From positions 167,247 through 231,246 of the forward strand of contig CAMDKI010000004.1 in assembly GCA_945901065.1 (NCBI GenBank): 64,000 bases of DNA. Direction: 5' to 3'. The position numbers were made by a program, and so were the translations under genes. Position 1 is the first letter of the stretch. Each line of letters starts with the position of its first letter. Under the pieces are notes generated by a model. It was given only the letters and a program-made list of their open reading frames with translations, searched no databases and was not told the origin of the DNA. Below, in pieces: positions 8,420 through 18,900 of the stretch. This DNA is from Chitinophaga pinensis. GTDB taxonomy: Bacteria > Bacteroidota > Bacteroidia > Chitinophagales > CAIOSU01.

Positions 8420-9325
8420 TTATGCCTTTTTATCGGTAATCGCCGTTTTTGTATTGTCGAATACCATCCGCAAATCGCGTTGCGGAAACGGAATTTCGAT
8501 ATTCATTTCTTTAAACTTCTCAAAAATGGCATAGTATAGCTCGCTGCGCAACACACTTGGCCGAGTCAAATAGTCAATGGTCCACACCCTTAGGTTAAAG
8601 TTTATTGCATTATCGCCATACGAATCGAACAATACATCGGGGTATGGGTTTTTCAGCACCCCTGCATTGGCGTTGGCTACTTCCAACAGTGCTTTTTTGA
8701 TGCGCTCAGGGTCTTCTTTATACGCCACGCCAACTGGGTAATTAAATCGAACCACTTTGTGGTCGTGGCTCCAGTTGGTTACGCTATTGGTGGTAAACTG
8801 GCTGTTGGGCACAATAATGGAAATATTATCATTGGTAACTACGGTAGTAGCCCTTGCAGCTATCTTTACCACATCGCCGTTTACGCCGCCTACTTCAATA
8901 CGGTCACCTACTTTTATGGGCCTTTCGAACAAGATGATAAGGCCGCTAACGAAGTTGTTTACAATGTTTTGCAACCCGAAACCTATACCAACACCCAAAG
9001 CGCCGGCAATAAGCTTGAGCGAGCTAAGGTCTATGCCTGCAAAATCTAACACGATAATTAAGCCAAGTATAGTTACTACATACTTAATAATAGTGGCCAC
9101 AGCCTCGCTCAAGCCAATTTCGACATGGTAACGGGGGAAAATCTTCTTAACGAATAAGCGTTTTATTTGCGTAGCAAACACAATTACCAGAATGGTTGCA
9201 CCAATAAAATAACTGACAGATAGCGCGCTAACATCTGAATCGCCGATGCTGAAAATAGGACTATCAAAGAAATGATAGGCATTGAATGATATTTGTTTGA
9301 TATTTTCCCACATTAATGCTTGCAA
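8420..9325 (-). CDS. MscS-family mechanosensitive channel
   Basis: 301 residues. Small-conductance mechanosensitive channels open under membrane tension to release solutes during osmotic downshock. Three membrane segments occupy roughly 28-125. The third contains the Gly/Ala-rich pore helix LKLIAGALGVGIGFGLQNIVNNFVSG, then the beta-domain entry FERPIKVGDRIEVGGVNGDVVKIAARATTV and NSQFTTNSVTNWSH, the family signatures. Length is close to E. coli MscS (286). The ATG at 9325 is used; an internal ATG four codons later is equally possible. No partner genes. Confidence 0.92.
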   Translation of the reverse strand: MQALMWENIKQISFNAYHFFDSPIFSIGDSDVSALSVSYFIGATILVIVFATQIKRLFVKKIFPRYHVEIGLSEAVATIIKYVVTILGLIIVLDFAGIDLSSLKLIAGALGVGIGFGLQNIVNNFVSGLIILFERPIKVGDRIEVGGVNGDVVKIAARATTVVTNDNISIIVPNSQFTTNSVTNWSHDHKVVRFNYPVGVAYKEDPERIKKALLEVANANAGVLKNPYPDVLFDSYGDNAINFNLRVWTIDYLTRPSVLRSELYYAIFEKFKEMNIEIPFPQRDLRMVFDNTKTAITDKKA

Positions 9326-9473
9326 TGTTTTGCTAATGCTAAAGCTAACTAATTAAAGGGAGGTTTGGCTGGTTAATTCAAATAAGGCAATATTTGGACT
9401 GGTTTTTGCAAGTCGCTAACTGGGTAAAATGATTTAATCTTGTTACTTTGCAAAGGTTCTTAACTACTTATTT

Positions 9474-10622
9474 ATGAGAAAATTATACCTACTACCTATC
9501 TTGTTGTTATTTGTTGCTGGCTTATCAGCACAAAGTACCATATCCATTACTGTAAATGGCCTCAACCGCGAGTACATACTATATATACCGCCAGGGCACA
9601 ACGGGCAAGTAGCCGCGCCGCTCGTTATCAATTTTCATGGCTACACCAGCAATGCTTTGCAGCAGCAAATATATGCCAACATGAATGCAGTAGCCGATAC
9701 GGCAGATTTTATAGTGGTGTATCCCGATGGATTGGGCAATGCCTGGAACTCGTACGGGTTTCAAGCCTCGCCCGATGATGTAGCCTTTACCGAGGCCATA
9801 ATTGAAGATGTAAATAGCCGTTTGAGGGTTGATGCCAGCAGGGTGTATGCCTGTGGCATGAGTAATGGGGGGTATATGAGCTATCTGTTGGCCTGCCAAT
9901 TGGAAGACCGCATTGCGGCCATTGTATCGGTTACCGGGCTATTAGCGCCAGGCGTTAAAAGCCAATGCAATCCAAACAGGGCAGTGCCTGTATTGCAAAT
10001 ACATGGCACCGATGACGCTACGGTGCCTTACAATGGTGGCAGAGGCATTGGTTCAGTGGATTCAACGATGCAGTTTTGGTTGGCTGAAAACAATTGCCCA
10101 ACGGGCACCACTGTTATTGATACACTGCCTAATACCAATAACACCGATAACTCTTACCCCATAAGGTATCGCACGGTGAATTGCGATGGTGGCACCGAAG
10201 TGACGCTCATAAAAATTGTGGATGGAGGGCATACTTGGCCCAATGCGCCATTTTTAATACCAGGCTTGGTTACCAACAAGGATATTGATGGCAGTACCGA
10301 GGCTTGGGCATTTTTTTCAAAATATACCCATCCGAACCCTACACCACTAGATACTACCACCAGCATCAAATCAATTAAAGCCAATGGCAAGTTAATAAAG
10401 ACCTATCCCAATCCAATTGGTAACCAACTGAACATTGAGATAACAGACGAAAGGGTTAAGTATATAGCATTATATGATGTGTTGGGTGCAAAAATTTATG
10501 AAGTGGTAGTTGCTCCTTATGCTACCAATTACCAAGTTAATACATCCAGCCTACCATCGGGTGTATACTTGCTTCATGTTGCAACTACCACTGGCTACAC
10601 TTCCTATAAATTGATAAAATAA
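9474..10622 (+). CDS. secreted PHB-depolymerase/feruloyl-esterase-like hydrolase with T9SS sorting domain
   Basis: 382 residues. The signal peptide ends near LSAQ (20). An alpha/beta-hydrolase fold of the LpqC/poly(3-hydroxybutyrate) depolymerase-like esterase family follows: oxyanion region NFHGYTSN (53-60), nucleophile elbow CGMSNGG (S130), acid-region HGTDDATVPY (177-186) and catalytic His in DGGHTWPN (H253). The C-terminal 80 residues form a type A T9SS sorting domain (KTYPNPIGNQLNIEI, then GVYLLHV and YKLIK), so the enzyme is probably exported through T9SS and surface-attached or released. The natural ester substrate cannot be told from sequence. A strong terminator follows. Confidence 0.85.
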   Translation: MRKLYLLPILLLFVAGLSAQSTISITVNGLNREYILYIPPGHNGQVAAPLVINFHGYTSNALQQQIYANMNAVADTADFIVVYPDGLGNAWNSYGFQASPDDVAFTEAIIEDVNSRLRVDASRVYACGMSNGGYMSYLLACQLEDRIAAIVSVTGLLAPGVKSQCNPNRAVPVLQIHGTDDATVPYNGGRGIGSVDSTMQFWLAENNCPTGTTVIDTLPNTNNTDNSYPIRYRTVNCDGGTEVTLIKIVDGGHTWPNAPFLIPGLVTNKDIDGSTEAWAFFSKYTHPNPTPLDTTTSIKSIKANGKLIKTYPNPIGNQLNIEITDERVKYIALYDVLGAKIYEVVVAPYATNYQVNTSSLPSGVYLLHVATTTGYTSYKLIK

Positions 10623-10657
10623 TTAAGTGTTGTAACAAACATGCCTGAACACAAAAC

Positions 10658-10690
10658 AAAAAAAGCTGTTGTAACGCAACGGCTTTTTTT
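10658..10690 (+). terminator. intrinsic terminator after the esterase gene
   Basis: The stem AAAAAAAGC-t-GTTG pairs with CAAC-g-GCTTTTTTT around a TAACG loop, ending in a run of T. The symmetry allows function in both directions. Confidence 0.85.
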
Positions 10691-10728
10691 ATTTTGGTCG
10701 TCCAAACAAATTAATTGCATTACCCTGT

Positions 10729-10758
10729 TTTGGTATAAAATGTTATTGGGTATATTTA
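10729..10758 (+). promoter_or_regulatory. candidate promoter of the three-metalloprotease operon
   Basis: TTTG at 10729-10732 is followed after 18 bp by TATATTTA (10751-10758), one mismatch from the TAnnTTTG -7 consensus. The ATG lies 33 bp further on. It is the only convincing promoter-like sequence before the three consecutive M43 protease genes. Confidence 0.5.
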
Positions 10759-10790
10759 CGTGTCAAAAATCTTGCAAACCAATCTTTAGA

Positions 10791-13700
10791 ATGAAAAGAA
10801 TCTTAACCATCTTAGCAATTGTTTGGTTATTTGCCATCAATAGCAACGCCCAACAAGCCCCTTGCCATTTCGGTCATTTAATTGACCAGCAATTGCAACA
10901 AAACCCTAACTATGCCAACGAAATGGTTCAGTTAGAGCAGCAGGTAAATGCTTATATGCAGCAGAACCCTAATGCTGGTGGTAATCGTGCAGTTCGCACC
11001 GTTTCTGTAGTTGTGCACGTGGTATATAATACAGCCGCAGAGAACGTATCTACTACTTCAATCAACAACATTATTACAACGCTAAATAATGATTTCCGTC
11101 GCACTAACAGCGATGCAAGTCAAACACGCTCGGCATTCTTAGGCGTTGCAGCGGATGCTCAAATCGAGTTTTGTTTAGACCGTATCTTAAGGGTTAGTAC
11201 AAGTTCTACTTGTTTTGATCCTAATAACGCGCCAAATGCTATGAAATCAGCCAGTACAGGTGGTTCTAGCCCAATCGACCCACGTTACTATCTAAACGTA
11301 TGGATTGTTGATTTATGCGGCAATACCAACGGTGGTGTTGCTGGATATGCCTATTTGCCAACAACAGGCGTACCGGGGTCAAGCATTGACGGATTGGTAG
11401 TTGACTACAGCCTTGGTTACAACAATGGCTTTGGGCGCACCACCACCCACGAAATTGGTCACTATTTTGGCCTACCACACCCATGGGGCAGTGATTCAAA
11501 CCCTAGCTGTGGAGTGGATGATGGCTTTTCAGATACCCCTAATACCGATGGACCAAACTACGCTTGTGCTGCTACGAACTCTTGTGGTACACCTGCTCCT
11601 GGAGATCAGTATGAAAACTTCATGGATTATTCTAGCTGTACTAATATGTATACTACACAGCAGGCTAATTACATGAATGCTGTCCTTTCTGGCGTTAGAA
11701 GTTCTTTGCTTTCATCGCCAGGTTGTAATAGCGTTGGCACAGCTCCAGTGGCCAATTTTACTGCCAATAAAACGGTGATTTGTGTTGGACAAACTGTTAA
11801 TTTTACTGATGCATCAAGTGGTGCACCTACTACTTGGGCATGGACATTTGCCGGTGGTACACCAGCCTCTTCAACAGTTCAAAACCCAACGGTTACCTAC
11901 AACACAGCTGGTACTTATACCGTAACATTAACGGCTACCAATGCCTCTGGTACCGATAGCGAAACCAAAGTAAACTACATTACGGTTACGTCAGTTGGTA
12001 GTTTGCCAGTAACCGAAGGTTTCCAGAACGCAACGTTCCCGACTGCAGGCTGGCAATTGCTGAACTATGATAACACTTTTACTTGGCAACGAAGCGCTAC
12101 CATAGGTGGCTATGGCACTAGTACTGCCAGTGTTTTTGTAAACAATTTCGATTACAATGCCGCTGGCGAACAAGATTTGCTATTGTTGCCTCCTGTTAGT
12201 TTTGTTGGTGTTACCAATGGTCGCGTTACTTTTGATTATGCCTATGCTCAATATACCGGCACTGGTGGCACTGCTTCAGATAGTTTGCTAGTGGTTGTTA
12301 GTTTAGATTGTGGTCAAACCTTCTTTTTGTTGCAAAAGAAAGGAGGAACTCAGTTGGCTACACGCACCGCTTTAGGTACCGCTTTTACGCCAACTTCGGC
12401 TCAATGGAAAACGGATACTATTAGCCTAACAGCATTAGCAGGTGAGCCCAACGTGCAAATTGGGTTCTTGAACCAAACGGGCTATGGCAACAACCTATAC
12501 CTTGACAACATTAATCTTTCGCAACCAGCCGTTACACAACCGCCAGTTGCCAATTTCGTGGGCAACCCAACCACCGTTCCAGTAGGTTCATCAGTAGCAT
12601 TTACCGATTTATCAACAAATAGCCCAACTGGTTGGAACTGGAGTTTTGCAGGTGGCACACCAGCAACATCAACTGCTCAGAATCCTACAATTACTTACAA
12701 TACAGTGGGTACATACACCGTTACCTTAACCGCAAGCAATGGTTTTGGCAACGACGGAGAAACTAAGGTTGGCTATATTAATGTAGTGCAGCCAACCACT
12801 GGTGGCTGCGACACAGTGTCTATTTTTACTGCCACCGATAGTGCACGGTTGTATTATGCAGGTGCCAACCCATCTGTTGATGGTTACTTGTCAGGCCATA
12901 ACGTTTATGGTGATTTGGCGAAGGCCAATAAATATACGCCCGCCGTATCGGGTTCATCTATTACTGCAGCAGCTATTTACTTTGGTTTGGCAAAAACCAA
13001 TGGTAGCGGCAACGTAAACGTGAGTGTTTGGGATGCCACCGGTGCTGGAGGTTCGCCTGGCACAAGGCTCACAACTCAGTTAATCTCTATTTCATCGATT
13101 GTTACAACGGGCGCAATATTGATTCCGTTTACTACGCCTGCAATTGTTACAGGTGACTATTTTGTCGGTGTTGAGTACACTTATGCATCGGGTGATAGTA
13201 TTGCATTGGTAACAAATTCTGTTAATAGTGGCAATGCAAACTTTGGGTGGGAAAAAGCTGGCAATGGTACTTGGAACACCTACTTCGCAGGTTGGGGTGT
13301 AAACCTCAAAAACATCATTTTCCCGGTTGAGTGTGCCCCAAGCGGCCCAACTCCAGTGGCTAACTTTACGGGTACCCCAACTGCATTTTGTGCAGGCGGC
13401 ACCGTAACGTTTACCAATACATCTACCAACGCAACTTCTTATAGCTGGACTTTTACGGGTGGTACCCCATCAACATCTACTGCCACCAGCCCTACTGTTA
13501 CCTACAACACCGCAGGTACTTACTCGGTTACTTTGGTTGCCACTGGCGCCAACGGGCAAAATACCAAAACCCTTACCAACTACATTACAGTTCGTAGCAA
13601 GCCAGTGCCAACAGCAACTACTACTAACGTAACTTGCAACGGAGGAAACAATGGCGCCATTAACATTGCGGTTGCCAGCGGCACCAGCCCTTACACTTAC

Positions 13701-15902
13701 CTATGGAATGGCGGCGCAACTACCCAAAACCGAACAGGCCTTGCTGCTGGTTCGTATACCGTAACGGTAACAGATGCCAACGGGTGTACCGGTACAACTT
13801 CAACCACCGTATCGCAACCACCAGCAGTTACTTTAAGTGTTACCTCAACTCCATCAAATTGCTCAAACAATGCCGGTACGGCAACGGTTAGCGCTACAGG
13901 TGGCACAGCGCCGTACACTTACTTGTGGAGCACTGGTGCAACCACACCAGCTATTAACAACTTAGGCCCAGCTGCATATTCAGTTACAGTAACTAGTGCA
14001 AACGGTTGCACTGTCATAGGCAGTACGGTAGTATCAGGCTCAGGTCCTATTACTGTTTCAAATAGCACTACCCAAGCGGGTTGTGGCCAATCAAATGGTA
14101 GCGCTACACTTACCGTTAGCGGTGGTACAACTCCTTATACTTATGTATGGAGCAACGGCCCAACCACACAAAACCTAACAGGTGTTGCGGCAGGTGTTTA
14201 TACCGTAACGGTAACCAGTGCAGCAGGCTGCACCGCAACCAGCACTGCCACCGTTACCAATTTTGGAGGTGCTACGGCAACCATAACCAATACGGTAAAC
14301 GTTACCTGTTTCGGCGGCAATAACGGTAGCTTAACGGTTACTGCTACTGGGGGAACTGCGCCATTTACCTATGTTTGGAGTGGCGGCGGAAACGCAGCTA
14401 CTAAATCAAACCTAACCGCTGGTACTTATGTAGTAACCGTAACCGATGCAGCTCTATGTGTAACTACTGCTACTGGCACTGTAACACAACCTAGCCAAGT
14501 GGTATCATCGGTTAGCAGCCAAACCAATGTATCTTGTTTTGGAGGCACCAATGGTGCAGCTACGGTATCGGCTATTGGTGGTTCGGGTTCTTATACCTTT
14601 AACTGGAATGGTGGTTTTACTGGTGCTACACGCACCAACCTTGCCGCCGGAACATACACGGTAAGTGCGGTTGATGGTGCAGGTTGCACTGCTGCTACGT
14701 TGCAGGTAACTATCATCCAACCTACCCAATTGGTGGTAAGCACCACTAGCGTAAATCCTGGCTGTACTGCTGCCAATGGCTCGGCTATTGCCAGTGTTTC
14801 TGGAGGTACTACACCATATACTTATGCTTGGAGCAATGGCGGAGGCAGTAATGCACAAGCCAATGGTTTGGTAGCAGGTGCCTACACTGTAACCGTAACC
14901 GATGGCAATGGCTGCACCGCCACATCGAGCGTAACCCTTACCGCCACTTCGGGCCCAACCGTAACAGCAACAACAACACCAGTAAGTTGTGGTGCTGTAG
15001 GCAACGGAACAGCAACTGCGGTGGTGAGTGCTGGCACTCCTCCATACTCATACTTATGGAACGATGCAGCTAACCAGATTTCGCAAACAGCTACTAATTT
15101 GGTAACCGGCAACTATACCGTAACTGTAACCGATGCAGCTGGTTGTTCAGTAACCGCTAGCGCAACCGTAACTGGCCTTGGCCCTAATGTAACGGTGAGC
15201 CAAAATAATGTAACTGGTTGCTTTGGTAACAACAATGGCAGTATTTCGTTGAACGTAACTGGCGGACAAACCCCTTATAACTTCTCATGGAGTAACAGCC
15301 AAAGCACGCAAAACGTGTTTACGCTTACTGCGGGTAGCTATACTGTAACCGTGACCGACAACTCGGGCTGTGCTACCATTAAAACCATTGTAATAACTGG
15401 CCCAAGCGAGATACAAGCCAACCTACAGGTAACCAATACCACCCAAGGCCAAAACACTGGAACAGCTACTGTAACAGCTAGCGGTGGTACTGCACCTTAT
15501 ACGTATGCATGGAGCAATGGGGCCACTGGCACCAGCTCTACTGGTTTAGGCGCTGGAAACTATACCGTAGCCGTAACCGATGCCAACAATTGTGTACGTA
15601 CTTTCAACTTTGTAATAGCCGTGGGTACTGATGTTGCTAATATCGACTCGAAAATTGGAGTAACTATCTATCCTAACCCTACCAATGGTAAGTTTGTGGT
15701 AAATGTTTCGAATAATAATAGCAGCGAAACGCAAATTGAAGTATACAACACTTTAGGCCAACAGATATTTGTATCTGAATTGAAAATGAACGTTGTAAGC
15801 GATTTTGAGATTGATTTGAGTCATGTTCCGGCAAATACTTACTTCGTAAAAATTATTTCCGGCGACCAAACTGTAGTGCGTAAAGTGCTAAGAATTAACT
15901 AA
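10791..15902 (+). CDS. secreted pappalysin-type (M43) metalloprotease with PKD domains, nine SprB repeats and T9SS sorting domain
   Basis: 1,703 residues from the ATG at 10791; the open frame before it overlaps the upstream terminator. The signal peptide ends at NSNAQ. The M43 zinc motif HEIGHYFGLPH is at 220-230, followed by CGVDDGFSDTP and the Met-turn region ENFMDYSSC. Next come a PKD domain (about 318-405), a jelly-roll domain resembling choice-of-anchor J (VTEGFQ to NNLYLDNINL), a PKD domain, a second beta domain, and a third PKD domain. Nine SprB-type repeats of about 74 residues (about 946-1612) each share PYTYxWSNG, AGxYTVTVTD and NGC blocks. The end IYPNPTNGKFVVNV to VVRKVLRIN is a T9SS sorting domain. 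A role in surface proteolysis or adhesion is inferred. First of three paralogous proteases with short gaps, probably one operon. Confidence 0.9.
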   Translation: MKRILTILAIVWLFAINSNAQQAPCHFGHLIDQQLQQNPNYANEMVQLEQQVNAYMQQNPNAGGNRAVRTVSVVVHVVYNTAAENVSTTSINNIITTLNNDFRRTNSDASQTRSAFLGVAADAQIEFCLDRILRVSTSSTCFDPNNAPNAMKSASTGGSSPIDPRYYLNVWIVDLCGNTNGGVAGYAYLPTTGVPGSSIDGLVVDYSLGYNNGFGRTTTHEIGHYFGLPHPWGSDSNPSCGVDDGFSDTPNTDGPNYACAATNSCGTPAPGDQYENFMDYSSCTNMYTTQQANYMNAVLSGVRSSLLSSPGCNSVGTAPVANFTANKTVICVGQTVNFTDASSGAPTTWAWTFAGGTPASSTVQNPTVTYNTAGTYTVTLTATNASGTDSETKVNYITVTSVGSLPVTEGFQNATFPTAGWQLLNYDNTFTWQRSATIGGYGTSTASVFVNNFDYNAAGEQDLLLLPPVSFVGVTNGRVTFDYAYAQYTGTGGTASDSLLVVVSLDCGQTFFLLQKKGGTQLATRTALGTAFTPTSAQWKTDTISLTALAGEPNVQIGFLNQTGYGNNLYLDNINLSQPAVTQPPVANFVGNPTTVPVGSSVAFTDLSTNSPTGWNWSFAGGTPATSTAQNPTITYNTVGTYTVTLTASNGFGNDGETKVGYINVVQPTTGGCDTVSIFTATDSARLYYAGANPSVDGYLSGHNVYGDLAKANKYTPAVSGSSITAAAIYFGLAKTNGSGNVNVSVWDATGAGGSPGTRLTTQLISISSIVTTGAILIPFTTPAIVTGDYFVGVEYTYASGDSIALVTNSVNSGNANFGWEKAGNGTWNTYFAGWGVNLKNIIFPVECAPSGPTPVANFTGTPTAFCAGGTVTFTNTSTNATSYSWTFTGGTPSTSTATSPTVTYNTAGTYSVTLVATGANGQNTKTLTNYITVRSKPVPTATTTNVTCNGGNNGAINIAVASGTSPYTYLWNGGATTQNRTGLAAGSYTVTVTDANGCTGTTSTTVSQPPAVTLSVTSTPSNCSNNAGTATVSATGGTAPYTYLWSTGATTPAINNLGPAAYSVTVTSANGCTVIGSTVVSGSGPITVSNSTTQAGCGQSNGSATLTVSGGTTPYTYVWSNGPTTQNLTGVAAGVYTVTVTSAAGCTATSTATVTNFGGATATITNTVNVTCFGGNNGSLTVTATGGTAPFTYVWSGGGNAATKSNLTAGTYVVTVTDAALCVTTATGTVTQPSQVVSSVSSQTNVSCFGGTNGAATVSAIGGSGSYTFNWNGGFTGATRTNLAAGTYTVSAVDGAGCTAATLQVTIIQPTQLVVSTTSVNPGCTAANGSAIASVSGGTTPYTYAWSNGGGSNAQANGLVAGAYTVTVTDGNGCTATSSVTLTATSGPTVTATTTPVSCGAVGNGTATAVVSAGTPPYSYLWNDAANQISQTATNLVTGNYTVTVTDAAGCSVTASATVTGLGPNVTVSQNNVTGCFGNNNGSISLNVTGGQTPYNFSWSNSQSTQNVFTLTAGSYTVTVTDNSGCATIKTIVITGPSEIQANLQVTNTTQGQNTGTATVTASGGTAPYTYAWSNGATGTSSTGLGAGNYTVAVTDANNCVRTFNFVIAVGTDVANIDSKIGVTIYPNPTNGKFVVNVSNNNSSETQIEVYNTLGQQIFVSELKMNVVSDFEIDLSHVPANTYFVKIISGDQTVVRKVLRIN

Positions 15903-15953
15903 TTGTTTGCTATCTTGGTAGGGTAATTTATAGTTAAACTATTACCCGATCCG

Positions 15954-18900
15954 ATGAATAAGATTTCAGTTATTAAAAAGCGAGGAATGCTACTGGTGTT
16001 CCTCGCTTCTTTTTTTTCTTTTTTTAGTGCCAATGCACAAACGGGCATTCCATTTCAACTACCCCACAACGGCACGTTACCAGTGCAATACGACCATTGC
16101 GGTATCATGTACGCCGATAGCGTATTGCGTAGCACCGTTCCCGGAGCACCAACGCTGAACGACTTTGAAGGTTGGTTGCAAAAAGAAATCGTAAAGCAAA
16201 AGCAAATACAGCAGAACAAATCAGGCAGGGCTGCCATTATCACCATTCCGGTGGTAGTGCATATTATCCACAATGGCGATGCGGTAGGAAGCAATGAAAA
16301 CATTGCCGCTTCAAGGGTGATTAGCCAGATTGATATCCTTAACAAGGATTTTCGCAGGCGAAATGCCGATACGGTGAATACGCCTGTAGCTTTCCGCCCT
16401 GTGGCTGCCGATGTGGAGATAGAGTTTTGTCTTGCCCTCCGCGACCCTAATGGCAATGTCTTGGCCGAGCCAGGTATACACCGCGTACAAAGGACGGAAA
16501 CAAACTGGTCAAGCACAACTACTATTGATAACACCCTTAAACCAGCCACTATTTGGGACCCAAACCAGTACTTTAATATGTGGTCGGTTGATTTTGGTGG
16601 TAATGGTTTGCTGGGTTATGCTCAGTTTCCGGAAGGTTCAGGATTGGCAGGTATGCCAACAGGCGCACAAGCGGCCAACTCTGATGGGGTAGTAGTGGTG
16701 TTTAGCAGCTTTGGCGCTTCGGGTGCAGCCAATGCCCCATACAACCAGGGTAGAACCATGACACACGAGGTGGGACACTGGTTGGGTCTTCGCCATATTT
16801 GGGGCGATGGCGGTTGTGGTGTAGATGATTTTTGTAATGACACTCCAGATTCAGATGCTGCAAAGAGGGGCTGCACAGCCAATACCGTTAGTTGTGGTAA
16901 TACCAATATGGTGCAGAACTATATGGACTATACCAACGATGCCTGCATGAACATTTTTACGCGGGATCAAAAGACCCGTATGCAAACGGTAATGGCTGTT
17001 TGTCCGCGTAGGGCAAGTTTGATCAATTCTACGGTTTGTACTCCCCTTATACAAGTAGCTTTAACGGGCCAAGTGCGCGATGCAGGCACCCTGGTGGGTG
17101 TGCCAAATGCCAGAGTTAGAATATTGGGTGTAGGTAACAACTTTAGTTACAATACCACTGCCGATGCCAATGGAAATTTTGCCATTACGGTTAACCAAGG
17201 AACATACAACGTATACGGTGGCAAATGGGGCTATGTAACCGCCGAAGTGGCTAACCGCACCTTTACTGCACCGTCAGCTTCGGTAACGGTTAATATTGCA
17301 AAAGGATACTATGATGACTTTATCATGGACTTTGGCTGGACGGTTACCGGCACTGCCACCACTGGCGATTGGGAGCGCGGAGCACCTGCAGGCACCTTGA
17401 ATGGAACAGCACAGAGCAATGCCGGAGCGGATGTAACTAATGACTTTGGTAGTGATGCCTATATTACCGGAAACGCGGGAGGAACTGCAGGAGCGGATGA
17501 TGTTGACGGTGGAACCACCATTTTAACATCTCCAGTGTTTGATCTTACCACATACAACTTGCCATACTTAAGTTACTACCGCTGGTGGTACAATGATGGT
17601 GGCTCGGGTAACTTTGACGATACATTGATTATAAGCGTAAGCAATGGTACGACTTCTGTAGTGATTGATAGGATAGGACCGGGAACCAACAGCGGTAACT
17701 CTTGGAGTTTCCGTAATTACAACCTAAACACCTTGATTGCAAAAAGTGCCAATATGCGTTTTGTGGTAACCACCGGCGAATACGGTGCAGGCCATATAGT
17801 TGAGGCTGGCCTTGACTTGTTTAAGGTGGTGGATTCGTTGACCATTGTAAACCAACCGCCAACACCGTTGTTTACGTCCACCACCGCTGCTATTTGCGTT
17901 GGTCAAACGGTAACCTATACTGATCAATCGGCGGGCAGTCCAAGCTCACGTCTTTGGACGTTCCAAGGTGGCACTCCAGCTACATCAACTGCTGCAAACC
18001 CAACGGTTACTTACAATACTGCAGGCACTTATAATGTTGTCTTGGCCAGTACCAACACCTTTGGCACCAATACTCTTACCCAAACGGGCTATGTAACCGT
18101 AACCACACCGCAAACCAACTTTACGGCCAACGTAACCCAAGGTTGTGGTACTCTTACGGTGCAGTTCACCGACCAATCAACTTGTAATCCAACGGCTTGG
18201 TCATGGAGTTTCCCTGGTGGAACACCTGCTACCTCAACCGCTCGAAACCCTACCGTAGTTTATAATGCGCCGGGCAACTACCCTGTTTCTTTAACGGTAA
18301 ATGGCATAACCAATACCCAAAACGGTTACATAACTGTAGGTACTACTGGCAATCTATTGAGCGAAGATTTTGAATCCAACTCGTTTGTAACTAATGGTTG
18401 GACCTTGCAAAACCCAGACAATGGCATTACCTGGGCCATAAATACTACAGCCGGCAACACATCGGGCACTAGGTCAGCAGGTATAAACCTGTTCAACTAC
18501 ACCACCAACGGCCAACGCGATGGATTGATAAGCCCAGTGCTAAACCTCAGCTCGGTAAGCAATACAGTGCTTAATTTTAAACATGCCCATAGAAGAAGGA
18601 CCCAAACTCAAAGGGATTCGCTGATTGTATACATCTCAACCGATGGCGGTGCTACTTGGCCCAATAGGGTGTTGGCTACTGGTGAAAACGGAACGGGTAA
18701 TTTTGCTACCAATGCCACTACCAATGGACCCGAATTTATACCTGCTATTGCTGAAGATTGGTGCGGACCTGGTGCGGTTGGCGCTGGTTGCTTTACCATT
18801 AACCTAGGAGCTTTTGATGGCCAAGCCAACGTAAGGATTAAGTTCGAGAGCTTTAACAACTTGGGCAACAACATCTATTTGGATGATATAGTAGTTTCAG

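Noticed and set aside
10641..10790. 50-codon N-terminal extension of the first metalloprotease
   Set aside because: It would be translated through the upstream terminator and lacks a signal peptide; the ATG at 10791 gives a clean one.
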